Below are positions 38,463 to 46,510 of a DNA stretch of 64,000 nucleotides, piece by piece. The position numbers and the translations under genes were made by a program. The DNA lies in assembly GCF_007752345.1 (NCBI RefSeq), contig NZ_CP036299.1:124001-188000 (forward strand), given 5' to 3'. The first letter of the stretch is position 1, and every line of letters starts with the position of its first letter. Source of the DNA: Planctopirus ephydatiae. Its GTDB lineage: Bacteria > Planctomycetota > Planctomycetia > Planctomycetales > Planctomycetaceae. Below the pieces are notes generated by a model. That model did no database searches. It was not told the origin of the DNA and worked only from the letters and a program-made list of their open reading frames with translations.

Positions 38463-39160
38463 GGTCGATGGCCTTCAGGATGCCACTTCTGGAAGAAAGC
38501 TGTTTGATCGAACGTGTGGAGTTGAGATCGAGTGGGGAGATGTCGGGTCGAGGCGTGGAGTGCGTGACTCAATGGGAGTGTGTCGATGCAACGGATAGGA
38601 CTTGTGGAAGTGTGATGTGCGGAGGACGCGATCAGCAGGCGTTGTTGGAAATCGGTATCGGAATACCAGTGACGGAAGCGTTCGTCGAAGTGTCCTAAGT
38701 GGTGCCAGAGCGACTTGCGGAAGGCGAGGCACCAGCCGGCGAGCAGGCTTTGGGCCGGCATGCCGACACTGGCTGAGGCAGTGGGCGATTGCCAGGCAGC
38801 ACCGGTGAGTTGAATCAGGGTGGAGAGTGATGATTCTGTTGCCCGCAGAGGTTCGATGAGTTGTTCGATCCAGGGGCCGCTGGTGATGACATCGCTGTTA
38901 AGCAGGATGACGCAGGGGGTGCGGACGGCGGCGATGCCGGTGTTCCAGGCGTGGGTGACGCCTCGATGGGGCTGGCGGATGATTTTGAGGCCAGGCTTTG
39001 AGGCGAAGTGCTGGAGGTTGCTGGGCGGGTTTCCGTCATCGACGAGGACGATGGGAACATGATGCCAGGCGAGGAGTGAAGCGAGGCATTTCTGGAGATG
39101 ATCGAGGCTGCCATAGACAGGGATGACGACAGTCACCTTGCGGGCGAGAGAGTTGTGCAT
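38453..39160 (-). CDS. Glycosyltransferase family 2 (GT-A fold)
   Basis: A 235-residue GT2. The start of the fold reads VTVVIPVYGSLDHLQKCLAS, then PIVLVDDGNP (nucleotide-binding Asp), GVTHAWNTGIAAVRTPCVIL, the D-x-D-like LLNSDVITSG, and a catalytic region GHFDERFRHWYSDTDFQQRL. ATG 39160 is chosen because conserved sequence starts at once; the frame is open 89 codons upstream through repeat DNA. It is translationally linked to the GT4-like gene. Confidence 0.85.
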   Translation of the reverse strand: MHNSLARKVTVVIPVYGSLDHLQKCLASLLAWHHVPIVLVDDGNPPSNLQHFASKPGLKIIRQPHRGVTHAWNTGIAAVRTPCVILLNSDVITSGPWIEQLIEPLRATESSLSTLIQLTGAAWQSPTASASVGMPAQSLLAGWCLAFRKSLWHHLGHFDERFRHWYSDTDFQQRLLIASSAHHTSTSPIRCIDTLPLSHALHASTRHLPTRSQLHTFDQTAFFQKWHPEGHRPCT

Positions 39161-39196
39161 GAAGCGGGGGCCGGAGAAGGGAAGAAGGCAGGAAGG

Positions 39197-39225
39197 TGGT
39201 GCATTCCGCTGACGCTGCATGGCAC
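39197..39225 (+). repeat. Dispersed repeat family D, copy 1
   Basis: GGTGCATTCCGCTGACGCTG then CATGGCAC. Related units occur at 44239, 46878, 56143 (inverted) and 56222. Confidence 0.65.
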
Positions 39226-39245
39226 TCGACAACAAAGGCAGAAGA

Positions 39246-39312
39246 CCCTCACCCTGCCCTCTCCCGGCAGACCGGGCGAGGGTTCCAGATGGGCAGTTGG
39301 CCGGGCCACGCG
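39246..39312 (+). repeat. Dispersed repeat family B, copy 4
   Basis: ACCCTCACCCTGCCCTCTCC, CGGCAGACCGGGCGAGGGTT, then CAGTTGGCCGGGCCACG. The GTTGGCCGGGCCAC end also occurs at 2777 and 42552. Confidence 0.65.
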
Positions 39313-39445
39313 GCTGTAGATCAAATGTTACGTAGAAAAGCTTAAAGACCACGCCCTTACGCTGTGTTTTGATTTTGGGGCCTCCAGGGTCGTGCCACCC
39401 AACACCCAACACCCCATGTCTCGTCACCCATCAGCAACTGAAGAG

Positions 39446-39471
39446 CATGCTTGCTCGGGGCTGCAAGCATG
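39446..39471 (+). repeat. Dispersed palindromic repeat, copy 6
   Basis: CATGCTTGC-TCGGGGCT-GCAAGCATG, followed by GCACGAAGT as at copy 7. Confidence 0.75.
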
Positions 39472-39496
39472 GCACGAAGTGCATGCTGGTGACTCT

Positions 39497-40447
39497 TTAT
39501 GTGGTTGGGGCTTTGAGGTCGCGCATGGGGCAGGTGAGTTGAGGGGCGATAATGGGTTGGCCGGTGTAGAGGCCGCGGGTTTGCTGATGTGCTGGCGGGC
39601 CCTGGATGTGCGAGAGATCTTCGAGGGCGTGTGCGATGGTCTGATAGGGGAAGAAATCGTTGAGGCGACTGTGAGGTGTGACGGAGATGAGCTTCAGGCC
39701 CGTTTGGGTCAGTGCCTGGCGTGAGAGTCTGAGGAGTTGAACGGTGCGCTGGTAGTGGTCGTCGGTGCGAAGGGTCGCTGCCAGGGGCTTGGCTTCATCA
39801 AAGTGATATTGAGGGCCCGTGATGGCGGTTTCTGTGAGTCCCGGGGCGATGTTCTGGCTGCGGCAGGCTTCGAGGAAGAGCCGGAGTGATTGGCCGGGCT
39901 GGTAATTGAGGCCGTGCTGCTGAGCCTGTTGCTGGAGTTCCGTCGAGGGAGCGATGTAGAGTTCGCAGCCTGCGAGGTAGATGGTGCGAAAGCCGAGATG
40001 CAGGAGCAGATCGAGGGCCTGAATGAAAGAATCGTTCCAGTCGAGAATGCGGGTGGCGGCTGGTGAGAACGACTGGGAGAAGTTGCGTTTTTCGTGTTCG
40101 AAGAAGACCACGCCGGGGCATTCACAGAGTTTGAATGTGTCGCCGGGGAGGAGATCCATGGCCCGTCTCTTGTGAATGAATTTAAGAGTGCGGGGTGTGC
40201 GGTAGTTGGCTGGGAGGAAGCGTGTGGTGGGGTCGTAGGCTGTCCAGAAGTCGGGGATGATGTGGCCGTGACCAGCGAGGTTGATGGCCATGATGGGAGC
40301 GAGCGACGAGCGAATTTTTTCGAGTGGAAGAGTCGTGAGCGAAGGGCCGCCACCTAAGAGCCAGCAGGCGGAACCTTGCGGCCCTGCGTAGAGGTTTTCG
40401 AGATCGAGCGGCGACCATTGCTGATCGGTGGTCGAACGATAGAACAT
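39497..40447 (-). CDS. Unrecognised protein, possible sugar-transfer enzyme of the virion block
   Basis: A 316-residue protein starting with a Rossmann-like loop CWLLGGGPSLTTLPLEK and MAINLAGHGHIIPDFWTAYD, then LGFRTIYLAGCELYI in the middle. The G-G-G-P-S-L motif with P-D-F-W resembles the DUF115/MptE-like group and some bacterial sialyltransferase-like folds, but I cannot assign it. It sits between the Ser-rich tail protein and two glycosyltransferase genes, all on one strand, which favours a sugar-related role. The function remains a guess. Confidence 0.6.
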   Translation of the reverse strand: MFYRSTTDQQWSPLDLENLYAGPQGSACWLLGGGPSLTTLPLEKIRSSLAPIMAINLAGHGHIIPDFWTAYDPTTRFLPANYRTPRTLKFIHKRRAMDLLPGDTFKLCECPGVVFFEHEKRNFSQSFSPAATRILDWNDSFIQALDLLLHLGFRTIYLAGCELYIAPSTELQQQAQQHGLNYQPGQSLRLFLEACRSQNIAPGLTETAITGPQYHFDEAKPLAATLRTDDHYQRTVQLLRLSRQALTQTGLKLISVTPHSRLNDFFPYQTIAHALEDLSHIQGPPAHQQTRGLYTGQPIIAPQLTCPMRDLKAPTT

Positions 40448-40477
40448 GCCCGTGGTGCTTTCGAGGAGGGAAAAGAG

Positions 40478-42355
40478 TTAAGGGAGATCTTCGGCAGGGA
40501 CACTCGCGGGGAGTTCTAACGATTCGCTGGCGGTGGATGCGGAGGATTCAGTGACGGGAAACTCGGCGTCGTCACTGCTGAACGAGATAGGGGCGGTCTC
40601 TGTCGAATCGAATGAATGAGGCGGCTCGAAGGATGTGGAGGTGGCTGCTGAATCTGTGTTCGATGTGGTTTCATGCGAATTGAGATCGCTGGAGAGCGAA
40701 GTGCTGGCGAGCGAATCGCTGTTCGATGATGAATCTTCGAGAGATTCTGAGGATGACCACAATGAAGATGACATTGATGAAGACGACATCAGTGAAGACG
40801 ACATCAGTGAAGACGACATCAGTGAAGACGACATCAGTGAAGACGACATCAGTGAAGACGATATCAGTGAAGATGACCAGAGAGAGGATGACCAGAGAGA
40901 GGATGACCAGAGCGAAGAGGAGTGCCAGCTGGCTGAGCTTTCCATGCTGCTGGATGTGGCCGATGAGGAGTGACTGGCATCGCTGCTGGTGAAGGTTGGA
41001 TGGTCGGATGAGTCGCTGGTGAGCCACGAACTGGAGTCTGAGGAACTGGCGAGCAGAGTAGAGGACTCACTCGAAGAGAGTGCGAGCGAGGAAGAGAGTT
41101 CGTCAGAAGTGAGAGAGTCGGTGCTGGAGGAAGAAGTGCCGCCACCACCGCCGCCGGGAGACCAGGGGAGGGGGATCTCTTCGCCGCCAAAGCCAGAGGG
41201 GAGTTCGCTGGTGGGTGCGAGGGGCCAGCGTTCATCGTGATCGGGTTCTGGCCAGAGAGTTCGCGGATCAACAGGGCCGAGTTCGAGCCTGTAAACAGGA
41301 GTTTCATTGAATTCGATACGCAGTTTGTCGGCCTGCCAGGTGGCTCCGGTGGATGCCGGGAAACCTTCGAGTTGATAGCGGGCTTTCCAGGGGGGCAGCC
41401 ATTGGGTCGAAGCGACCGACTCCACCAGCAGGCGGCCTGTCGGAAAGGCATATTGCGAAAAGAATTCCTTAAGGAAGCCACGGGCATCCTGAGCCGTACG
41501 AATCCACGGAACCCACAAGCGAATGCGGCGTTCGCCATACAAGGCTCGACTGGTGGGTTCGGTGTAGTTGCCGCGCCAGCGATAGGGCTGGCCATTGGAA
41601 AGATAGAGGTAGGCCCCGGTCAGCAGGACGCGATTGAAGATCTGGTCGAGACTGCGGGAGTGTTCGAGCTGGACAACCGAAGTTCGAGGAATGGACTGTG
41701 TCGCGAATTCCTGCCCGGCACGGAAAAAGAAGCAGCCCGTTTCATCGACACCCCAGGGAGCATTGCCAGCCCTCAGAGCGAGATCTTTAAAGATCGAACG
41801 GAGTGATTCTTCGCCATGAAACTTGAAGCTTTCCAGAGGGACGGGAGTGGCGGTGTGGGTGATTTCTTCGGGTGGGAAAGCGATCTGTGTGCTGGCGATC
41901 TCTTCGAGTTCGAGCAGTTTGCGGACGACGTCTTCCGGCCGTGACGCGAAAGCGAAGGATTCGTTGCCATAATCAGGATCGAAGGAGAACCCACCTTCAG
42001 TGAGCCCGAGTCGATAAGGATCAGGGGCATCGGTTTCGTTATTCGCGAAGCCGCCTGGGAAGACTTCGCCCAGTTCAACTGCGAGGCCTTCCAGACGAAT
42101 GATGGCGCGGTTGGGCCAGCGGGTGAGATGTTCTTCAATGCGTCCGAGGTACCAGCGGGTGCCCAGGTGATCTTCAATCGAGACAAAATCGCCGGGTGGG
42201 AAGAGTGGGCTGTTGAGCGGGAGCTGGCATTCGAGTTCGCCCGGGCCGCAGCCCCCTTGCCGGAGCCATTCGAACCAGCAATTGGAGACGAGCCGCTGGT
42301 CGATGAGGAGAGGTGCTGCTGTGGGGCTGCCGGCATGGAGAAAGATGTTGCGCAT
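40478..42355 (-). CDS. Tail-associated protein with a Ser-rich pentapeptide repeat tail
   Basis: The 625-residue protein has a globular part of about 400 residues (starting MRNIFLHAGSPTAAPLLIDQ; with CFFFRAGQEFATQSIPRTSV, resembling baseplate-hub or tail-tip proteins by position) and a C-terminal region of about 225 residues rich in Ser. The latter holds about eleven tandem SSSLx units (SSSLW, SSSLI, SSSLM), coded by a 15-base repeat at 40750-40918. ATG 42355 is preferred; the frame is open to 43171 through repeat DNA. It lies last in the tail gene series. Tail function is inferred from position. Confidence 0.65.
   Translation of the reverse strand: MRNIFLHAGSPTAAPLLIDQRLVSNCWFEWLRQGGCGPGELECQLPLNSPLFPPGDFVSIEDHLGTRWYLGRIEEHLTRWPNRAIIRLEGLAVELGEVFPGGFANNETDAPDPYRLGLTEGGFSFDPDYGNESFAFASRPEDVVRKLLELEEIASTQIAFPPEEITHTATPVPLESFKFHGEESLRSIFKDLALRAGNAPWGVDETGCFFFRAGQEFATQSIPRTSVVQLEHSRSLDQIFNRVLLTGAYLYLSNGQPYRWRGNYTEPTSRALYGERRIRLWVPWIRTAQDARGFLKEFFSQYAFPTGRLLVESVASTQWLPPWKARYQLEGFPASTGATWQADKLRIEFNETPVYRLELGPVDPRTLWPEPDHDERWPLAPTSELPSGFGGEEIPLPWSPGGGGGGTSSSSTDSLTSDELSSSLALSSSESSTLLASSSDSSSWLTSDSSDHPTFTSSDASHSSSATSSSMESSASWHSSSLWSSSLWSSSLWSSSLISSSLMSSSLMSSSLMSSSLMSSSLMSSSSMSSSLWSSSESLEDSSSNSDSLASTSLSSDLNSHETTSNTDSAATSTSFEPPHSFDSTETAPISFSSDDAEFPVTESSASTASESLELPASVPAEDLP
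40750..40918 (-). repeat. 15-base tandem repeat encoding SSSLx units
   Basis: Units of AGTGAAGACGACATC on the plus strand, with related GATGACCAGAGAGAG units at one end, about eleven in total. Copy number can change by slippage without breaking the frame. Confidence 0.85.
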
Positions 42356-42610
42356 GAAGTGAGCCGGGGTAGGGGGAGTTGTGGGTTGTTGGTGGATGGT
42401 TGGGAGTCGGGTGTTTCGCGCGAAGACAGCGAAGGGGAGAAGGCAGGAAGGGAAAGAGTTTGTGGTGAATGTGGGAGCATTGTACGACACAAGAAACACG
42501 CATGGCGCGCCATCTTGTTGTCGTGGCTTGGCACGACAACCCGGCCACCAGTTGGCCGGGCCACCCAACTCCCAACACCCAGCACCCAACTCCTGCGAGA
42601 AGGTGAAGGG

Positions 42611-42636
42611 CATGCTTGCCCAGAGCTGCAAGCATG
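42611..42636 (-). repeat. Dispersed palindromic repeat, copy 7 (inverted)
   Basis: CATGCTTGC-CCAGAGCT-GCAAGCATG, identical to copy 4 in orientation and loop, followed by GCACGAAG. Confidence 0.8.
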
Positions 42637-42680
42637 GCACGAAGCAGGCCAAATCAAGAGGTTTAGGAAATGGGGAAAAG

Positions 42681-42730
42681 ACCCTCACCCGGCCCTCTCC
42701 CACGCAGACGTGGGCGAGGGTTCCAGAGGG
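42681..42730 (+). repeat. Dispersed repeat family B, copy 5
   Basis: ACCCTCACCCGGCCCTCTCC, CACGCAGACGTGGGCGAGGG, TTCCAGAG: the fullest copy of this family. Confidence 0.7.
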
Positions 42731-42851
42731 GATGTTGGCGAGATGGAGTGAGTGAGTAGCATGCGGGAGCATGTCCCACAAATGAGCCGATTTGATCTTC
42801 TTGGAGAACTTCGCGGGTTCGCGTGAGAACGGCTTTTCGTTGAGAGGTCTC

Positions 42852-43292
42852 TCAGGCGGTGTGGATCTGGGGATCGTCGGCCTGGATCGTGAGGGAATAG
42901 GTGTAGAGGCTGGCTTCGGAGAGATCCCATTCCAAACGGGTGGTCGAGCACTCCTGGAAGTATTGGCGCTCATTGGTGACGGGATCAAAAAAGAGCACAA
43001 AGTCGAACTTGGGCTGTGACTCGCCCACATGCAGGGCCTCGCGCAGCGAGAGAAGTGTGGCGAGCATCTCGGCTTCGGTGAAGCGGACTTCTTCCGCCTG
43101 AGCAGCGACCTGTCCTTGAATGACAATCGTTGAGCCACCTTGAGAATGACCGACCGTGCGCTGGCCATCAATCAGTGGAGACTTGAAGCGCTCGGCATCC
43201 CAAACGTCCTGCACACGAAGAGAAACGATGGGCCGAGGGAGTGGAAATGAGGCGGTCGACCGGGCGATCGCCGGGTGGAACTGGAGTGGCAT
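42852..43292 (-). CDS. Probable tail-tip protein
   Basis: A 146-residue protein between the tape-measure gene and the Ser-rich tail gene. It has a beta-rich look (RPIVSLRVQDVWDAERFKS, STIVIQGQVAAQAEEVRF, FDFVLFFDPVTNERQYFQEC) with no family I can name. Position fits a distal-tail or tail-tip component. ATG 43292 begins a clean frame. Confidence 0.6.
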   Translation of the reverse strand: MPLQFHPAIARSTASFPLPRPIVSLRVQDVWDAERFKSPLIDGQRTVGHSQGGSTIVIQGQVAAQAEEVRFTEAEMLATLLSLREALHVGESQPKFDFVLFFDPVTNERQYFQECSTTRLEWDLSEASLYTYSLTIQADDPQIHTA

Positions 43293-43392
43293 GATATCGC
43301 GAACCGATGGGTAAAGGGGAGAAGTTTGAAGTTGGAAGCTGGCGCTGCATGGCGGGCTAGATCAAGACGTTTAAGAAATGGGGAAAAGGATC

Positions 43393-44124
43393 TTAGCCGC
43401 GGCGATGGCGGAGTCTTTGGGCATCGGCGGCCAGGTTCTGTGTGAATGATGCGAGATCCAGAGTTTGGGCCATGTGAACGTGCAGTTCGCCAATCGATTG
43501 ATGGTGGGAATTCTGAACGGTGGCTTGTGGAGCTATGGCTCTTGAAGAGCCGGAAGCAGCGGCTGAAAGTTGTGACAGATTTCCGACCCCGAGTCGCTGC
43601 ACGACTTCGGAACTCAGGACGTATTCACCAGCCGTGAGGAGAGCCGGGATGCGGTCGATGCCTGGTGGGCCAGTGACGAGTCCACCCGTGGCAAAGCGGC
43701 GGGTCGTGGCAGAGCCGCCACCAGACACAGCGGAGCCGGTGCCAGTCGGTACAAAAGAACCTGTGCCCAGGGGCAGATAACCTGAGCCGGTGATCGAAGG
43801 GAATGTCGAGACTTGCCGGGCCAGTTGACTGAGTGCTCGGCTGACGGAGGCAATGGCTGCCAGAGCCGGGCTGACATTGAGATTGAGGGGTGTGCCTGAG
43901 ATCTGCTGAATCTGGCGCTGGAGGCCTTGCAGGCTCCGGCTGAGACGTTCGACGGAGTTCATGGCACTGGTCATTTGAAAGGCACTCGTCAGCCGGGATG
44001 CGGATGAAGAGAGCCGATCGGTGGAGGATTGCAGAGAGCTGAGTTGCCGCCCGAGATCTCCCAGCCGCGATTCCAGCTCGGAGCTATCGGCGAGAATGCG
44101 GAGGGTTAAGGATTCGGAGTACAT
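43393..44124 (-). CDS. Short tail tape-measure protein
   Basis: Only 243 residues, against several hundred to over a thousand in most siphophages. The N-terminal half is a coiled coil (LESRLGDLGRQLSSLQSSTD and following), with hydrophobic Ser-rich helices; the C-terminal half holds the motif FATGGLVTGPPGIDRIPALL then TAGEYVLSSEVVQRLG, typical of tape-measure C-termini. The tape measure sets tail length, so a tail near 35-40 nm would be expected if the usual 0.15 nm per residue applies. It follows the tail tube gene. Confidence 0.75.
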   Translation of the reverse strand: MYSESLTLRILADSSELESRLGDLGRQLSSLQSSTDRLSSSASRLTSAFQMTSAMNSVERLSRSLQGLQRQIQQISGTPLNLNVSPALAAIASVSRALSQLARQVSTFPSITGSGYLPLGTGSFVPTGTGSAVSGGGSATTRRFATGGLVTGPPGIDRIPALLTAGEYVLSSEVVQRLGVGNLSQLSAAASGSSRAIAPQATVQNSHHQSIGELHVHMAQTLDLASFTQNLAADAQRLRHRRG

Positions 44125-44238
44125 GGGGAGGCTCGATGGGGGAGTGGAGGGTTGTTGGTGGATGGTTGGGATTACTTCGCGCGAAGACTGCTAAGGCAGC
44201 GAAGGGAAGAAGGCGGGAAGGGAAAACGGAGAAGGATT

Positions 44239-44275
44239 AGTGCATTCCGCTGGCGCTGCATGGCGCCCTACGGGA
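44239..44275 (+). repeat. Dispersed repeat family D, copy 2
   Basis: TAGTGCATTCCGCTGGCGCT, GCATGGCGCCCTACGGG, in the spacer between tube and tape-measure genes, next to a polypurine unit (44205-44238). Confidence 0.65.
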
Positions 44276-44292
44276 AGAGGAATGCGAAGTCG

Positions 44293-44811
44293 TTACTCCG
44301 CGGTGGAGCGGGTGATTTGTGGTGCTGTCTGGAAGGCTCGGCCGTCGAAGGCGATGGTGTTGGCTTCGGCGCCTTCAGATAGAGTGAGGGTTTCGCGGTA
44401 GACATTGAGAAACGTGACGACTTCGCTGGAGCCGCCGGCGGGATCGTGAATGGTGAAGATGAGTTCGAGTGTCTGTTGCTGGCCGGCGGGTGACGTGCTG
44501 GTGATGTTGGCTGCTGGCTGAAAGGTGAGGAACTCGTAGAGTGCCAGGGGATCGGTTGGTTCAATCGCTTGACTGAGCAGTTGTGTCCACTTGGCAGTAA
44601 ACGAGAGCGAGACCGATTCGTCGTCGCCTTTACGGAGATGACCTTGTGCAATTGAGCCGCGATCTTTGATTTCGATGGTGCGCGAGCGTTCTGTCCAGGA
44701 GAGATCGCCTTCATCAAGCAGGACGATGAGCGATTTGGGTGTGGGAGTCGTGCCATCGCGAATGAGAAGTTCCCCATCGCGAAGATTTCGAACGAGAGCC
44801 GAGGTGGGCAT
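44293..44811 (-). CDS. Major tail tube protein candidate
   Basis: A 172-residue protein with alternating strands: ELLIRDGTTPTPKSLIVLLD, LSWTERSRTIEIKDRG, DESVSLSFTAKWTQLL, LELIFTIHDPAGGSSEVVTF and TIAFDGRAFQTAPQ. The length, beta content and position just before the tape measure fit a siphophage tail tube protein. ATG 44811 is used; the frame is open further up through the spacer. No single motif proves the call. Confidence 0.65.
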   Translation of the reverse strand: MPTSALVRNLRDGELLIRDGTTPTPKSLIVLLDEGDLSWTERSRTIEIKDRGSIAQGHLRKGDDESVSLSFTAKWTQLLSQAIEPTDPLALYEFLTFQPAANITSTSPAGQQQTLELIFTIHDPAGGSSEVVTFLNVYRETLTLSEGAEANTIAFDGRAFQTAPQITRSTAE

Positions 44812-44884
44812 AGAGTGCCTCAAAAGGAAGAGATGATGGGGATGGGAATGACGAGGATCGGGGATGACCGTCAGGATGTGGACT

Positions 44885-45337
44885 TCAGGAGGTGCGGGCC
44901 GTGATGAGGAACTCGCGCCCCAGGAGTGTGGGAGCTGATGTTTCGATCGATCGAGACGTGAGGTCGGCCACGCGGAGATAACCAATGATGCTGGCGGGAT
45001 TTTCGGGAAGATCATTCAGGATGGGAATGGTCTGTTCGTGCCAGGCCTGAGTGACGACTGTCTGAAGTTGTTCCAGTCGGCTGTGCAGAGAAGGGAGAGT
45101 TGTCTCGGTGGAGGAGGTGATCTGTCTGACAAAGAGCCGGAGAGTGATGACGCAGGCGATGTGAGAGCGACCGAGCCTCTGGATGGGCTGCGTCCAGCTA
45201 TCGACGCGGAGTTCGCACCATTGCTGCCATGCTTGAGGATCGGCTTTGCGGCCTGGCCAAAGCGTGGGGAGTTCATCTGGGCAGACCGTTTGCCAATAGT
45301 CGATGAGACTGTGCTGGAGTTGGGCAGGTGAGGGCAT
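44885..45337 (-). CDS. Tail terminator-like protein
   Basis: A 150-residue protein with WCELRVDSWTQPIQRLGRSH and ACVITLRLFVRQI, followed by a helical segment SRLEQLQTVVTQAWHEQ and a short beta end. Small alpha/beta proteins at this site, between the gp10-like gene and the tube gene, are usually tail-terminator or minor tail components. ATG 45337 is 26 bases after the gp10-like stop. Confidence 0.55.
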   Translation of the reverse strand: MPSPAQLQHSLIDYWQTVCPDELPTLWPGRKADPQAWQQWCELRVDSWTQPIQRLGRSHIACVITLRLFVRQITSSTETTLPSLHSRLEQLQTVVTQAWHEQTIPILNDLPENPASIIGYLRVADLTSRSIETSAPTLLGREFLITARTS

Positions 45338-45363
45338 GTGGGGAGTTCGCCTCCAGTAAAAGA

Positions 45364-45753
45364 TCAGCGGATCTGTTCGAGAATTGCCCGCCGGATCATG
45401 GCGAAGGGAGACATCTGGCTGGTTCCCAGTTCGAGAAACGGCATGTAGGGAACCTGATTGACAATCGTGATGGTGGAAAGCGAACCGATGTTTCCTTCCG
45501 TGATCTGCAGATCGGGAGTTGCGGTATTGGCGGCTGTTTCGGGCTGGAGTTGTTGGGCAGCGAGCAGCCAGCTCGATTGAGCCCGGCCTGTATCGACAGG
45601 AGTCAACTGGGCAATGCGCTGCAGCAGTTTTTTGGCTGTCTGACGAACGAGTCGCTGGCGGAAGGGAGTGAGCTGATCGCGCTGAAAGTCGGGAAAGATT
45701 CCCTGAGCGGGTGGAGGTTGGAGCAAAATGCGGAGTGCCAGGGGTTGGTTCAT
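45364..45753 (-). CDS. HK97 gp10-like head-tail connector protein
   Basis: A 129-residue protein with the gp10 family pattern: helical start RQRLVRQTAKKLLQRIAQL, the TPVDTGRAQSSW turn, and the C-terminal VPYMPFLELGTSQMSPFAMI. This family forms part of the neck between capsid and tail. ATG 45753 is used; a TTG at 45798 is in frame. Confidence 0.8.
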   Translation of the reverse strand: MNQPLALRILLQPPPAQGIFPDFQRDQLTPFRQRLVRQTAKKLLQRIAQLTPVDTGRAQSSWLLAAQQLQPETAANTATPDLQITEGNIGSLSTITIVNQVPYMPFLELGTSQMSPFAMIRRAILEQIR

Positions 45754-45794
45754 GGGTGAATGAGATCGATGGGGAAAAGAGAGAGAAGAGATCT

Positions 45795-46187
45795 TCAATC
45801 GGCAGGGGCCAGAGCACGGGCTGAAATCACCAGGAGTTCGGAATCCGGGAGTGGATGGATCTGGGTGACGGCCCAGTGACTGTGGGGAGTCGATAATTCA
45901 AGCAGTGCACCCTTGGGAAGGACAGGCCATGCGCTGGCTCGGACGAAGAAGCGGGTTTCTGGCGTGACTGCTGATAAAGTGCCTTGAGGAGAGGACGTGG
46001 GCTGTCTGGCCAGTGTGTGATCGGGCAGGACAATGAGTGGTGCGTCGGGAATTATCAGCCACGTGCGGCTGGGTGGCTCGTGAGGCGACGTTTCGAGCAC
46101 AGCCAGCAATTGGGCGGGTTGGCCCCAGTCGTGAAACATGAGGAGCAGATCGGTGGACACCAGATCTGTGAAGGCAAGTGCGGGCAT
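45795..46187 (-). CDS. Probable head-tail joining protein
   Basis: A 130-residue beta-rich protein (LLLMFHDWGQPAQLLAVLE, TRTWLIIPDAPLI-like, HSHWAVTQIHPLPDSELLVI). Located just before the gp10-like gene, where a head-closure protein usually lies; the pattern with a final beta hairpin fits tail-attachment proteins. No firm family. Confidence 0.5.
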   Translation of the reverse strand: MPALAFTDLVSTDLLLMFHDWGQPAQLLAVLETSPHEPPSRTWLIIPDAPLIVLPDHTLARQPTSSPQGTLSAVTPETRFFVRASAWPVLPKGALLELSTPHSHWAVTQIHPLPDSELLVISARALAPAD

Positions 46188-46220
46188 GATGACCTTTGAA
46201 TCGAAAGCGTCGAAGAATGC

Positions 46221-46466
46221 TCAGATGCGGGTGAACCACTGGGTGATGGCGACACTCGCCATGGAAGTGACCAGAAAGACGAGGCCACCCACGAGTGGTG
46301 TCAGCCGGTGCTGATGAGTTTCCACGAGTCGCAGGCGTGTTTCGTGGTCTTTGGAAAGCTCGACCAGCACTTCGAGTGAGACCCTGAGCTGTTCGAGTTG
46401 AATGGCCAATGACTGCAAGGTATCGAGCAGGCGATCGAGTCGTTCGTGAGCCGGTGGGGGTGGCAT
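46221..46466 (-). CDS. Small coiled-coil protein with a C-terminal membrane helix (XhlA-like)
   Basis: An 81-residue protein: a helical first part rich in Leu, Glu and Arg (LDTLQSLAIQLEQLRVSLEV, LVELSKDHETRLRLVETH), then one membrane helix (LVGGLVFLVTSMASVAITQW) and a charged end. This layout is that of haemolysin XhlA-like lysis proteins and some phage-encoded membrane anchors. It is an odd find in the middle of the connector genes. Confidence 0.55.
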   Translation of the reverse strand: MPPPPAHERLDRLLDTLQSLAIQLEQLRVSLEVLVELSKDHETRLRLVETHQHRLTPLVGGLVFLVTSMASVAITQWFTRI

Positions 46467-46510
46467 CGGGTGAGATCCTGAAGAGAAGGGATGTGCCGGG
46501 GAGTTGGCGT

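Larger units (their letters stand above)
39161..39496. other. Spacer in the virion block filled with host-type repeats
   Basis: Holds a GCATTCCGCTGACGCTGCAT unit (39197-39225), a family B copy (39246-39312) and the palindromic repeat copy 6 (39446-39471). No gene. Confidence 0.55.
42356..42851. other. Spacer in the tail genes filled with host-type repeats
   Basis: Contains a polypurine unit near 42416-42452, GACAACCCGGCCACCAGTTG at 42536, palindromic copy 7 at 42611-42636 and family B at 42681-42730. No gene. Such a spacer between tail genes is unlike an active phage. Confidence 0.6.

Noticed and set aside
40750-40918. Possible CRISPR-like array of 15-base units
   Set aside because: No spacers; it codes for the SSSLx units in frame.
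40478-43171. A single 897-codon protein
   Set aside because: The first 270 codons lie in repeat DNA and across another gene; ATG 42355 starts the convincing part.
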